The notes: a model not told the origin generated them from the letters alone. DNA of 11,174 nt from Saprospiraceae bacterium (GCA_021739805.1 JAIPBB010000175.1:1-11174); one strand, 5' to 3'; shown: positions 1 to 7,787, counted from the stretch's first letter. Numbers and translations: made by a program.

Positions 1-122
1 AACCCAACACATCAAAAAAGGAAACTGTATTGAAATGACAAAGAAATAAAATGATAATTAAAAAGAAATCTAAAAAATATATAAATTAAATTTGTAAACA
101 AAAATCAGGACGAGTCAGGCAA

Positions 123-150
123 AAGTAAGAAGGCAGAAGGTAGTTGGAAG
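123..150. repeat. Short heptamer array, AAGGCAG type
   Basis: Four degenerate 7-bp units lie in register: AAGTAAG, AAGGCAG, AAGGTAG and TTGGAAG. They sit just left of a palindromic element that has a longer heptamer array of different sequence on its other side. The array is short and imperfect, so chance is possible, but the constant 7-bp period on both flanks of the palindrome makes a shared origin more likely. Confidence 0.4.
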
Positions 151-168
151 TATTTCACCAATTCAAGG

Positions 169-307
169 CGTCATTGCGAAGGAGTAACGTCTGAAGCAAT
201 CCCTTAAATGAAATGTAATGAAGATTATTGATAAATTGCTTGCTTCGAACAGACGGATTACTTCGCTTTACTTCGACTTCGCTCAGCACAGGCAGCTCGC
301 AATGACG
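169..307. repeat. Imperfect palindromic intergenic repeat with 11-bp perfect ends
   Basis: The outer ends are perfect inverted repeats: CGTCATTGCGA at 169-179 and TCGCAATGACG at 297-307. Inner matches continue the palindrome: AGCAAT at 195-200 pairs with ATTGCT at 235-240, and TAACGTCTG at 185-193 resembles the complement of CAGACGGATTA at 250-260. The right arm is longer because it carries extra sequence, including TTCGACTTCGCTCAG at 271-285. From memory, pieces of this kind recur in many Bacteroidota intergenic regions, but I could not search for copies. It encodes no protein and could be a non-autonomous mobile element (MITE- or REP-like). Its G+C content is visibly higher than that of the surrounding DNA. 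Confidence 0.65.
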
Positions 308-376
308 AGCAACAAGCAACAAGCAACAAGAAACGAGGAACAAGCAACGAGCAACAAGCAACGAGAAACGAGAAAC
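307..376. repeat. Tandem array of ten 7-bp units, consensus RAGCAAC
   Basis: Ten 7-bp units run without a break: GAGCAAC, AAGCAAC, AAGCAAC, AAGAAAC, GAGGAAC, AAGCAAC, GAGCAAC, AAGCAAC, GAGAAAC and GAGAAAC. The first unit begins on the last base of the palindromic element. Units differ mostly at position 1 (A or G) and position 4 (C, A or G). The array has no stop codon in the uvrA frame, where it would read as Gln/Asn/Thr/Arg-rich peptide, and it also leaves a spurious Leu/Val/Cys-rich frame open on the minus strand. It resembles the heptanucleotide short tandem repeats described in cyanobacteria. Unit number may vary between strains. Confidence 0.85.
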
Positions 377-399
377 GAAAAAAAAACATCAAGAATTAC

Positions 400-403
400 A
401 AGG
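400..403 (+). promoter_or_regulatory. Weak Shine-Dalgarno-like AAGG before uvrA
   Basis: AAGG lies 6 bases before the ATG at 410. The match is short, but it is one of the few purine SD-like sites upstream of a gene in this window. It supports the start at 410 over the in-frame ATG at 218, which lies in the middle of the palindromic repeat. Confidence 0.3.
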
Positions 404-409
404 TTTAGA

Positions 410-3295
410 ATGAATAAAACTAAGGACATAACAGAAAAAGAAGATTATAGAGATTTATCACAATTAGACTTTGATGAAAATATTTCTGTTTATGGTGCAA
501 GGGTTCATAATCTAAAAAATATTGATGTTTGCATTCCACGAAATAAACTGGTTGTGATTACCGGACTAAGTGGAAGTGGAAAATCATCTCTTGCTTTTGA
601 TACAATTTATGCAGAAGGTCAAAGAAGGTATATAGAAACCTTCTCAGCTTATGCCAGACAATTTATTGGAAACCTTGAAAGACCTGATGTTGATAAAATT
701 ACGGGATTAAGTCCGGTTATCTCCATTGAGCAAAAAACTACCAGCAAAAATCCACGTTCCACGGTAGGAACTGTTACAGAGATTTATGATTTTTTGCGTT
801 TATTATTTGCAAGAGCTTCAGAAGCATATTCCCATGTTACAGGAAAAAAAATGGTTCAATATTCCGAAAACCAAATTGTTGACCTGATTATCGAAAACTT
901 TTATGAGAAGAACACAATTTTGCTTTCACCTGTAATTAAAGGAAGAAAAGGGCATTATCGCGACCTATTTGAACAAATCCGAAAGCAAGGTTTTACGAAA
1001 GTTCGAATTGATGGAGTGGTAAAAGAAATTGAGTTTGGAATGCAGCTTGACCGCTATAAAATTCATGATATAGAAATAGTTATTGATAAAATTAATATTA
1101 CTGAAAGTTCGTCAAGGCAGAGAATAATTAAATCTGTGCAGACAGCTTTAAAGCATGGTAGAAACTCTCTGGCAATATTAGATGTTGAGTCGGGAAAACT
1201 TCAACACATGAGCCGATCCTTAATGTGTGTTGATTCCGGAATTTCTTATGATTTGCCTGAACCAAACAGCTTTTCATTTAACTCACCTTATGGTGCATGT
1301 TCAAAATGCAATGGCTTAGGAACTATTTCGGAAGTTGACATTGACAAAATTTTTCCTGATAAAACTAAAAGCATAAAAAGGGGAGGAATTACTCCTTTGG
1401 GTGAATATAAAAATTCATGGATATTTCTTCAAATGGAAGCGATTGGAAAGAAATTTAAATTTGATTTATCAACTCCTATCGAAGACCTTCCGGATGAAGC
1501 AATTGACACAATTCTTTATGGTTCGCATGAAGTTTTAAATGTTCAAAACGAATATCTTGGCGTAACTTCAACTTATTCTTTGAATTTTGAAGGAATTGTA
1601 AATTTCATTGAAAGCAGGTATGATGAAGCGAGTTCAAATGGAGTGAAGAAATGGGCAAGAAATTTCATGAATCGAATTGAATGCCCTGAATGCCATGGCA
1701 CAAGATTAAAGAAAGAATCTCTATTTTTTAAGTTTGGCGATAAAAATATTTCTGAGCTGGCAAATATGGATTTGCGTGACCTTTATGACTGGTTCGAAAC
1801 AGTGGATTCAAGATTATCAGAAAGACAAAATAAAATATCATTTGAAATAGTTAGAGAAATTAAAAGTAGAATTACTTTTTTATTAAATGTTGGTATTGAT
1901 TATTTAACACTTAACCGACCTTCAAAAAGTCTTTCAGGTGGAGAGTCACAGAGAATAAGGCTTGCAACACAAATTGGTTCTCAGCTTGTTGGAGTTCTGT
2001 ATATATTAGATGAACCGAGTATAGGACTTCATCAAAGAGACAATCAAAAATTAATTCAGGCATTAAAGGATTTAAGAGATATAGGAAATTCTGTTATCGT
2101 TGTTGAACATGACGAAGAAATGATAAGAGCGGCCGATTATGTTATTGATATTGGTCCGGGTGCCGGCAGATTAGGAGGAAAAATAGTAGCAATTGGAGCA
2201 CCAGAAAAAATTGTTGGTTCAAACTCAATAACTGCAAAATATCTTAATGGAGAAAAAGGAATTTCAATCCCCGAATCCCGTAGAGAGGGAAATGGTTTGT
2301 CTTTATGTCTCTGTGGAGCATCAGGAAATAATCTAAAAAATGTTGATTTGAAAATCCCTTTGGGCAAACTGATTTGTGTAACAGGAGTTTCGGGTAGTGG
2401 GAAATCATCCTTGATTAATGAAACCTTATACCCGATTTTAAGTCAAAAATTATATAGGTCTGAAAAAAATCCATTACCATATAAATCAATTGATGGAATA
2501 AAAAATATTGATAAAGTAATTGAAATTGACCAGTCGCCAATTGGAAGAACTCCTCGCTCAAATCCTGCAACTTATACTGGTGTTTTCAGTGATATAAGAA
2601 ATTTGTTTGCTCAATTGCCTGAGGCAAAAATAAGAGGATATAAACCCGGACGATTTTCGTTTAATGTTAAAGGCGGAAGGTGTGAAACATGCTCAGGTGC
2701 AGGATTACGACTAATTGAAATGAATTTCCTTCCTGATGTTTATGTTCCATGTGAAGCCTGCAATGGAAAAAGATACAATAGAGAGACATTGGAAGTGAGA
2801 TATAAAGGAAGTTCGATTACAGATGTATTAAATATGACTATAAATCAGGCAGTTGATTTTTTTGAAAATATTCCGTCAATTCTTTCTAAAATTAAAACTT
2901 TAAAAGATGTTGGTTTGGGATATATTACTTTAGGTCAATCTTCAACAACTTTATCGGGGGGCGAAGCTCAAAGGGTAAAACTTGCATCTGAACTATCAAA
3001 ACGTGATACAGGGAAAACCCTTTACATTTTAGATGAACCAACAACCGGGCTTCATTTTGAAGATGTTAATGTTTTGCTTAATGTTCTCAACAAACTGGTG
3101 AATAAAGGCAACACAGTTGTAATAATAGAGCATAATTTAGAAGTTATAAAAATGGCTGACCATATAATTGATTTAGGACCTGAAGGAGGAGACAGAGGTG
3201 GCAAAATAGTTTGTGAAGGTAGTCCGGAAGAAATGTCTGACAAGGAATGCGGTTATACAGCAGAATATCTTCATAATGTATTATTCTCTGAATAA
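410..3295 (+). CDS. uvrA: UvrABC system protein A, excinuclease ATPase subunit
   Basis: UvrA is the DNA-damage sensor of nucleotide excision repair. As a dimer it finds distorted DNA and loads UvrB, and UvrC then cuts. The 961-residue protein has the tandem ABC layout of the family: Walker [10 protein letters not shown] (52-60), signature LSGGESQR (508-515) and Walker B ILDEP (532-536), then a second set with SGSGKSS (661-667), LSGGEAQR (848-855) and ILDEP (873-877). The C-terminal zinc module is intact (C758, C761, C781, C784). Cys pairs also occur at 297/300 and 425/428. The earliest usual CxxC position reads C273-V-D-S276, so one of its Cys is missing. The start at 410 gives the normal UvrA N-terminus; an upstream extension to 218 would add 64 residues encoded by repeats. 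The next gene follows after 68 bp on the same strand, so co-transcription is possible. Identification is certain; the start is very likely. Confidence 0.97.
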   Translation: MNKTKDITEKEDYRDLSQLDFDENISVYGARVHNLKNIDVCIPRNKLVVITGLSGSGKSSLAFDTIYAEGQRRYIETFSAYARQFIGNLERPDVDKITGLSPVISIEQKTTSKNPRSTVGTVTEIYDFLRLLFARASEAYSHVTGKKMVQYSENQIVDLIIENFYEKNTILLSPVIKGRKGHYRDLFEQIRKQGFTKVRIDGVVKEIEFGMQLDRYKIHDIEIVIDKINITESSSRQRIIKSVQTALKHGRNSLAILDVESGKLQHMSRSLMCVDSGISYDLPEPNSFSFNSPYGACSKCNGLGTISEVDIDKIFPDKTKSIKRGGITPLGEYKNSWIFLQMEAIGKKFKFDLSTPIEDLPDEAIDTILYGSHEVLNVQNEYLGVTSTYSLNFEGIVNFIESRYDEASSNGVKKWARNFMNRIECPECHGTRLKKESLFFKFGDKNISELANMDLRDLYDWFETVDSRLSERQNKISFEIVREIKSRITFLLNVGIDYLTLNRPSKSLSGGESQRIRLATQIGSQLVGVLYILDEPSIGLHQRDNQKLIQALKDLRDIGNSVIVVEHDEEMIRAADYVIDIGPGAGRLGGKIVAIGAPEKIVGSNSITAKYLNGEKGISIPESRREGNGLSLCLCGASGNNLKNVDLKIPLGKLICVTGVSGSGKSSLINETLYPILSQKLYRSEKNPLPYKSIDGIKNIDKVIEIDQSPIGRTPRSNPATYTGVFSDIRNLFAQLPEAKIRGYKPGRFSFNVKGGRCETCSGAGLRLIEMNFLPDVYVPCEACNGKRYNRETLEVRYKGSSITDVLNMTINQAVDFFENIPSILSKIKTLKDVGLGYITLGQSSTTLSGGEAQRVKLASELSKRDTGKTLYILDEPTTGLHFEDVNVLLNVLNKLVNKGNTVVIIEHNLEVIKMADHIIDLGPEGGDRGGKIVCEGSPEEMSDKECGYTAEYLHNVLFSE

Positions 3296-3363
3296 TTTCA
3301 TAAAAAAGTTTTCTATTTCCTAAATTTTATTAATTTTAATTTCCTAAACTAAATTGAAACATT

Positions 3364-4077
3364 ATGATAGACGAAAAACAAGAAGAAAAAATCAGAAAAG
3401 CATTTGCTCAAAAAGATTGGAATGAAATTAAAACTGCAGATTCATGGCAGATTTTTAAGGTAATGGGAGAAATTGTCGGAGGATTTGAAAAATTAGCAAA
3501 AATAGGACCTTGTGTTTCAATCTTTGGCTCTGCTCGCACAAAACCAAGTAATAAATATTATAAATTAGCCGAAGAAATAGCATATAAACTTACGAAAAAA
3601 GGATTTGGTGTGATTACAGGTGGTGGTCCCGGAATAATGGAGGCTGCAAACAAAGGTGCACATTTTTCAGGCGGAAAATCTGTGGGATTAAATATTAACT
3701 TACCTTTTGAACAAACATCAAACCCTTTCATTGACCAGGATAAGCTTCTGAATTTTGATTACTTTTTTGTCAGAAAAGTAATGTTTATGAAGTATTCTCA
3801 AGGTTATATTGTTATGCCCGGTGGATTTGGAACATTGGATGAATTATTTGAAGCTATTACTTTGATTCAAACTCACAAAATGGTTCAATTTCCAATTGTT
3901 TTAGTTGTTAAAGAATACTGGATTGGTATGGTTGAATGGATTAAACAACAATTATTAAATGAAAAAAATATTAATGAAGCAGATTTAGATTTATTCAAAC
4001 TTGTTGACACGGCAGATGAAGCAGTTGAACATATAGAGTCATTTTATAAAACTTACTCATTGAAACCTAATTTCTAG
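3364..4077 (+). CDS. LOG-family (TIGR00730) Rossmann-fold protein, probable nucleotide 5'-monophosphate nucleosidase
   Basis: This 237-residue cytoplasmic protein has the LOG-family signatures. GSARTKPS (55-62) follows the first beta strand. GGGPGIMEAANKGA (86-99) is the nucleotide-binding glycine-rich loop. R137-K138 and the PGGFGTLDE motif (152-160, with E160) supply the Arg and Glu that are catalytic in characterised members. Family members cleave the N-glycosidic bond of nucleoside 5'-monophosphates, including cytokinin ribotides in plants and some bacteria, releasing ribose 5-phosphate. The older annotation 'lysine decarboxylase' is wrong for this family. An N-terminal extension of about 45 residues precedes the Rossmann core, as in the longer bacterial branch. 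There is no Shine-Dalgarno, and the sequence before the ATG is A+T-rich as is usual in Bacteroidota. It lies 68 bp after uvrA with no convincing terminator between them, so it may share that transcript. The natural substrate cannot be told from sequence. Confidence 0.92.
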   Translation: MIDEKQEEKIRKAFAQKDWNEIKTADSWQIFKVMGEIVGGFEKLAKIGPCVSIFGSARTKPSNKYYKLAEEIAYKLTKKGFGVITGGGPGIMEAANKGAHFSGGKSVGLNINLPFEQTSNPFIDQDKLLNFDYFFVRKVMFMKYSQGYIVMPGGFGTLDELFEAITLIQTHKMVQFPIVLVVKEYWIGMVEWIKQQLLNEKNINEADLDLFKLVDTADEAVEHIESFYKTYSLKPNF

Positions 4078-4170
4078 ATGTTTTATAATTTCGATTATAT
4101 ATTTATAAGTAGTAATTAATTAGCAATTAAAATCAAAAATAAATTTAGAAATAACAGAAAAGATAATGAT

Positions 4171-4210
4171 TTATTGTAACTTTTTTTTTAATTTATTGTA
4201 ATTATTGTAA
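4171..4210. repeat. Three identical 9-mers TTATTGTAA upstream of the beta-barrel gene
   Basis: TTATTGTAA occurs exactly at 4171-4179, 4193-4201 and 4202-4210, with start-to-start steps of 22 and 9 bp. The last two copies abut. The third covers the TTG of a candidate -33 box. A regulator-binding array is one reading; a low-complexity A+T-rich coincidence is the other. The neighbouring run of nine T's shows how biased the spacer is. Confidence 0.5.
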
Positions 4211-4232
4211 AATTTTGCTAATTTTATCCTTG
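4205..4232 (+). promoter_or_regulatory. Candidate Bacteroidota promoter for the beta-barrel gene
   Basis: TTG at 4205-4207 and TATCCTTG at 4225-4232 are separated by 17 bp. The -7 box differs from TAnnTTTG at one base. A start near 4239 would give a leader of about 32 nt, similar to the leaders predicted for the two other promoters in the window. The -7 box overlaps a perfect hairpin, so the site could instead be part of a terminator. Confidence 0.35.
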
Positions 4233-4247
4233 ATAAAATTATTTTTT
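4219..4247 (+). terminator. A+T-rich hairpin followed by six T, possible terminator of the LOG gene
   Basis: A perfect 10-bp stem (TAATTTTATC at 4219-4228, GATAAAATTA at 4232-4241) closes a 3-nt CTT loop and is followed by T6 at 4242-4247. The geometry is that of an intrinsic terminator, but the stem has only one G-C pair. It lies 142 bp after the LOG stop and 23 bp before the next start codon. It could equally form in the beta-barrel gene's 5' leader or simply overlap its promoter. Confidence 0.35.
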
Positions 4248-4270
4248 CAAACGCAGTTCATTATTAAGTT

Positions 4271-5041
4271 ATGTTAAAAAAATCTATTATAATAAGCCTT
4301 TTTGTTTTAATAATTTCATCTGTATATAGCCAAAATTATGGAAGAAGAAGTTACTTAAGAAACAATCCATTAAAAAAAACACCATCTGTTGGAATAAGTT
4401 TAGGGATGATAAATTTTCAGGGAGATTTTGGTAGTAAGAGTTTAGGTCTTCCTCAATATGGTGCTGAACTTTTTATTGATTATCGTTTTAATCGTACCCT
4501 TGGATTTAGTGCCAATGGTATTTATGGTCGTTTAGCAGAAAAGTTTAGCGAAGATTGTGAGTTGTTAAACTTCCATACTGATTTTTACGGAGGTAATGTA
4601 AATTTATTAATTCATCTGAATAGTGTTTTCAATATGCAAAAAAGAAGCCCTCTATCTCCCTTTATTATGGGAGGTGCAGGTGTGATTTTTTTTAATGCAA
4701 ATGCTGTTGATAAGGATGTAAATAAAATTTGGCAAGATCAAAAAAAGGATTATGATAATTATACTTTTGTATTTCCAATAGGTTTTGGCTTAAAATATCA
4801 AGCAAGTGAAAAAGTTGAATTTATGTTTTCTTCAAAGTTTAACTATTCAATGACAGATTTCCTTGACCATAGAATTGCTTATAGTTTTGATATTGCTGAT
4901 GATAAATGGATTAGAAGCAATCAGAATAAAGCAAATGATACCTATTTGTACACATCTGTGTCAGTAATGTATAGCTTTGGTCGAAGCAGATTCACAAAAG
5001 CCAGAAGAAGAATTCGTACCTTGCCTTCATATAGGTTTTAG
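4271..5041 (+). CDS. Small outer-membrane beta-barrel protein, function unknown
   Basis: The 256-residue product begins with a Sec signal peptide (basic KK, hydrophobic core at about 5-17, likely cleavage after SVYSQ near residue 21). The rest alternates polar and aromatic/hydrophobic residues in short stretches typical of beta-barrel strands, for example SVGISLGMINFQGDFG near the N-terminus and the last clear strand YTSVSVMYSF near the C-terminus. Many Gly and Tyr/Phe residues fit an 8-stranded-type barrel. It recalls Bacteroidota PorG/DUF6089-like or OmpA-barrel proteins, but I cannot assign a named family and see no OmpA peptidoglycan-binding domain. After the last strand comes an unusual basic tail, rich in Arg and ending SYRF. 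The gene stands alone on its strand, 193 bp after the LOG gene, and converges with the T9SS cargo gene. There is no Shine-Dalgarno. The barrel call is an inference from sequence pattern; the specific role is unknown. Confidence 0.75.
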   Translation: MLKKSIIISLFVLIISSVYSQNYGRRSYLRNNPLKKTPSVGISLGMINFQGDFGSKSLGLPQYGAELFIDYRFNRTLGFSANGIYGRLAEKFSEDCELLNFHTDFYGGNVNLLIHLNSVFNMQKRSPLSPFIMGGAGVIFFNANAVDKDVNKIWQDQKKDYDNYTFVFPIGFGLKYQASEKVEFMFSSKFNYSMTDFLDHRIAYSFDIADDKWIRSNQNKANDTYLYTSVSVMYSFGRSRFTKARRRIRTLPSYRF

Positions 5042-5066
5042 TATTATTTTCCTTATGATAATATTC

Positions 5067-5087
5067 CAATTTAAATAGTTCAAATTG
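5067..5087. terminator. Weak inverted repeat in the convergent gap
   Basis: CAATTT (5067-5072) and AAATTG (5082-5087) can pair around a 9-nt loop in the 52-bp gap between two converging stop codons. There is no strong T-run on either strand, and the stem has a single C-G pair. Position is the main argument that it might end transcription in both directions. Confidence 0.2.
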
Positions 5088-5093
5088 AGAATT

Positions 5094-7523
5094 TTAATGA
5101 TTCACAAGGAATTTTTTTGTCGTTGAACTAAATGAAGTTTCCTTATTAGATAAACTTGAAATTCTGCAAATGTATATTCCATTGGAAAAATCATTAACAT
5201 CAATTGAAGTTTGATTCGTATTGATAATAGTTTTGGAAACAATCAATTTGCCAACAATATTATAGATTTGAATAATTACCTTAGTGTTTTCAGGTATTTC
5301 TGAAATTTGAACTGTAATGTTTTCTGTTGCAGGATTTGGATAAAGATTAAACTTCAAGTCAGGTATTACAATATCTGTAAATCCAATGTCATGAGGAGGG
5401 GGAGTATTTCCTCTATAAAATGATAACCCACCTGCAAGATTTCCAACTATCATGTCAATATACCCATCATTGTTTAGGTCTCCAATTGCAGGTGCAGCTC
5501 TATGCCCAACTCTAATATACAAACGGCTTGAATCAAGAGTTTCAAAAATGGTTCCATGATGCACGTAAAATAATGTGTCATCTTTAACTGTTGTGTATAT
5601 TAAGCTTGAGTCAACGGTAAATGTTCCGGTTAAATTGCTGTCAATGTCTTTATAATAATAAATATAACCTGAACCTGAGCCTACAAGCAATTTATGCCCA
5701 CCTAATGAATCTTTAAAAAAGCATGGAATAGTATAACCCTTATCATAATTTTGGTAATTGTCGGTAACATCTACTCTTCCAAGACTGTCAGTTATTAAAG
5801 TAAATGTAGGATTTGTTGCTGTTCCAGTATTTTTATAATAGTTTAAATTACCTTTTTTTGCTGCTAAATTAAATAAGGAATCAATCCATTCATTGTATTC
5901 TTCACCAATTACTAAATCAAGAAGTGAGTCATTATCAATATCAACAAGTTCGGGAAAACTATATTTTCCTACGTCAATTCCCATATAATTTTGTTGTGAT
6001 AAAGATAAATTCCAAGGATTTCCGACGCCTGCACTATTTTCATAAAAATGTAAGATTCCATTGTATTCTCCAATAATCATATCAATATCCCCATCCCCAT
6101 CAATATCACCGAAAGTTGGCCTGACATCATTTAGGTTTTGGGCAGAAACATTGGCAAAGTCTCTTGTTATTAATTTGAATTTTGGCTGAGTTTGAGTTCC
6201 AATATTTTTAAATTGGGCAATTTTTGCCCTGAATTCTGAGATTCTATCACCGTAATACAGATAAGTTGTGTCGATATAACCATAGTTTCCAACAAATAAA
6301 TCCAACAAGCTATCATTATTATAGTCGTATAGAACAGGCATAGATGCGATTCCAACATCAATCATATCACGCTGGAAAATATCAGGATATTGATAGGTAA
6401 ATATTGGCAATGAACTACTACCGGTATTTTTGTAAAATAATTGACTATTAAATCCTGTTGCTTTTGCATAATAGCTTCCTTCAAATGGACTGACAATAAT
6501 ATCTTTAAGGTTATCATTATTTATATCAATATAACTGGGACATGGAAATGAAACTAAATCAATTGGGACTGTATTTGATGGGAAAAGAGTATCTTGAGAT
6601 ATTATATTGGCAGTATCAAGAGTTCCTCCATTTGTTAATCCAATTAAATTTCTATAATCAACATCGCCTAAAATCAAATCTTTATCAAGATCATTGTCAA
6701 GGTCTAAAAATAGCATAGTTGAGCCTGTGTGTTTTGGTGCAGAGCTTTTATTGTCGGACTCTACAATCGACTTTCCTTTCCAACATGTTTGATTTAAAAA
6801 TAAAGTATTAGAAACTTCACTTTCAGCAAAATAACCCCAACAATTATGAGCAAGTTCAAATTTAAGACTATCACAAGTACCGTATGTTTCCATTGATAAA
6901 TTTTTATGATATTGAAGAAATGTTCCCAAGCCGTAAAAAACAAAAATATCAAGGTCTCCGTCATTGTCAATATCAACTATTCCCGGGTAATCTTCATCCG
7001 ATAACTGGATGTTTCCATAATATAATCCTTGAAATGACAATAGCATTGGAGTAATAAGTTTAAACTTTAATCCGTCAATTGCATTTGACACATTTTTATA
7101 AACAGAAATCCCACCCGGATAATATGTGAAAATATCGTTTTTACCATCGCAATTATAATCAGCCATTTTAACCCATCCATACATATATGGAAATTCTCTT
7201 TCATATTCAGGAGCATAAGTGTAATCAATGCTGTTTGGAGTTCCATTATTAATGTATGTCATGTATTTGTCACCATGTTTGTCGAAAACAAACATGTCCT
7301 TAATCCCATCAAAATTCAAATCGATTTCACAGAACTGCGTTGCATTCATTCCGCCAACCCACGGGTTTTTATAATTTAATCCAAGAGAATCTTGAACTTC
7401 AACTGAAAAATCTCGAGTAAATCCTATATCATAATTCGTTTGAGAATATGAAATCTTTGTGTTTACTAAGGCAAATGAAATTAAAAAGAAGATTGATATT
7501 GAAAGAGTTTTTCTAATTGTCAT
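5094..7523 (-). CDS. Secreted FG-GAP/VCBS-repeat protein with T9SS type A sorting domain
   Basis: This 809-residue protein is predicted to be surface-attached or secreted. A signal peptide (hydrophobic core about 8-20, ending near SYSQ28) sends it through Sec. The body has nine DxxxDxxxD-type calcium loops at 68-76, 122-130, 184-192, 274-282, 333-341, 400-408, 473-481, 528-536 and 682-690, for example DIDGDGDID and DLNNDGYID. Each is followed by a hydrophobic strand such as MIIGEYNG, as in FG-GAP/VCBS beta-propeller repeats. Several loops replace the usual Gly with Ser, Leu or Asn. The last ~85 residues form a type IX sorting domain with YPNP (728-731), VVG-like YNIVGKL (754-760), GIYICRI (782-788) and a terminal KKFLV; T9SS removes this domain at the cell surface. 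No enzyme domain is visible, so adhesion or glycan/protein binding is the likely role. It is transcribed away from secDF from its own promoter. The ligand is unknown. Confidence 0.92.
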   Translation of the reverse strand: MTIRKTLSISIFFLISFALVNTKISYSQTNYDIGFTRDFSVEVQDSLGLNYKNPWVGGMNATQFCEIDLNFDGIKDMFVFDKHGDKYMTYINNGTPNSIDYTYAPEYEREFPYMYGWVKMADYNCDGKNDIFTYYPGGISVYKNVSNAIDGLKFKLITPMLLSFQGLYYGNIQLSDEDYPGIVDIDNDGDLDIFVFYGLGTFLQYHKNLSMETYGTCDSLKFELAHNCWGYFAESEVSNTLFLNQTCWKGKSIVESDNKSSAPKHTGSTMLFLDLDNDLDKDLILGDVDYRNLIGLTNGGTLDTANIISQDTLFPSNTVPIDLVSFPCPSYIDINNDNLKDIIVSPFEGSYYAKATGFNSQLFYKNTGSSSLPIFTYQYPDIFQRDMIDVGIASMPVLYDYNNDSLLDLFVGNYGYIDTTYLYYGDRISEFRAKIAQFKNIGTQTQPKFKLITRDFANVSAQNLNDVRPTFGDIDGDGDIDMIIGEYNGILHFYENSAGVGNPWNLSLSQQNYMGIDVGKYSFPELVDIDNDSLLDLVIGEEYNEWIDSLFNLAAKKGNLNYYKNTGTATNPTFTLITDSLGRVDVTDNYQNYDKGYTIPCFFKDSLGGHKLLVGSGSGYIYYYKDIDSNLTGTFTVDSSLIYTTVKDDTLFYVHHGTIFETLDSSRLYIRVGHRAAPAIGDLNNDGYIDMIVGNLAGGLSFYRGNTPPPHDIGFTDIVIPDLKFNLYPNPATENITVQISEIPENTKVIIQIYNIVGKLIVSKTIINTNQTSIDVNDFSNGIYICRISSLSNKETSFSSTTKKFLVNH

Positions 7524-7555
7524 GTATATATATTTTAGATTAATAATACTAAAGA

Positions 7556-7589
7556 CAAAAATAATGTATTAAAAGTTGCCAGCTTCAAA
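7556..7589 (-). promoter_or_regulatory. Bacteroidota-type promoter of the T9SS cargo gene
   Basis: On the minus strand, TTTG (complement of 7586-7589) is followed after 22 bp by TATTTTTG (complement of 7556-7563), which matches TAnnTTTG exactly. Initiation would fall near 7549, giving a leader of about 25 nt before the ATG at 7523. In A+T-rich DNA such matches can arise by chance, but both boxes, their spacing and their position agree. Confidence 0.55.
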
Positions 7590-7707
7590 AATAAATATCA
7601 TTTGTGAGAAATTTGGCAAGAGTAAAATTCAATAATCAATAATTACAAGGTTTTATCAATATATGAAGTATTATTTTTAAGTTTTTAACAAACTTTAAAT
7701 TATATAA

Positions 7708-7738
7708 TTGGTAAATACTAAATGTTATTTTATCTTTG
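7708..7738 (+). promoter_or_regulatory. Bacteroidota-type promoter of secDF
   Basis: TTG at 7708-7710 is followed after 20 bp by TATCTTTG at 7731-7738, a perfect TAnnTTTG -7 box. This is the layout recognised by the Bacteroidota primary sigma factor. Initiation would be near 7743-7745, giving a leader of about 45 nt. It is the best promoter in the window. Confidence 0.7.
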
Positions 7739-7787
7739 CACCCTTAAATTTTCGAAAATATTTTAATAACATAATAATTAATGGATT

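Noticed and set aside
2..49. Short open frame ending in TAA at 47-49 that could be the 3' end of an upstream gene
   Set aside because: Only 15 codons are visible, they match nothing I recognise, and other frames are also briefly open in this A-rich DNA.
87..94. TAAATTTG, an exact match to the Bacteroidota -7 box, as a uvrA promoter
   Set aside because: There is no TTG at the right distance upstream, and it would leave a leader of more than 300 nt that includes all the repeats.
155..361. Minus-strand open frame with a Leu/Val/Cys-rich start resembling a signal peptide
   Set aside because: It is the reverse reading of the heptamer array and the palindrome, so the apparent hydrophobic stretch is produced by the 7-bp repeat.
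3315..3348. Two copies of ATTTCCTAAA 24 bp apart between uvrA and the LOG gene
   Set aside because: Two A+T-rich 10-mers in a 68-bp spacer are weak evidence for a site, and no promoter box lies next to them.
4078..4119. Thirteen-codon frame beginning right after the LOG stop codon
   Set aside because: It is very short, A+T-rich, has no ribosome binding site and looks like chance.
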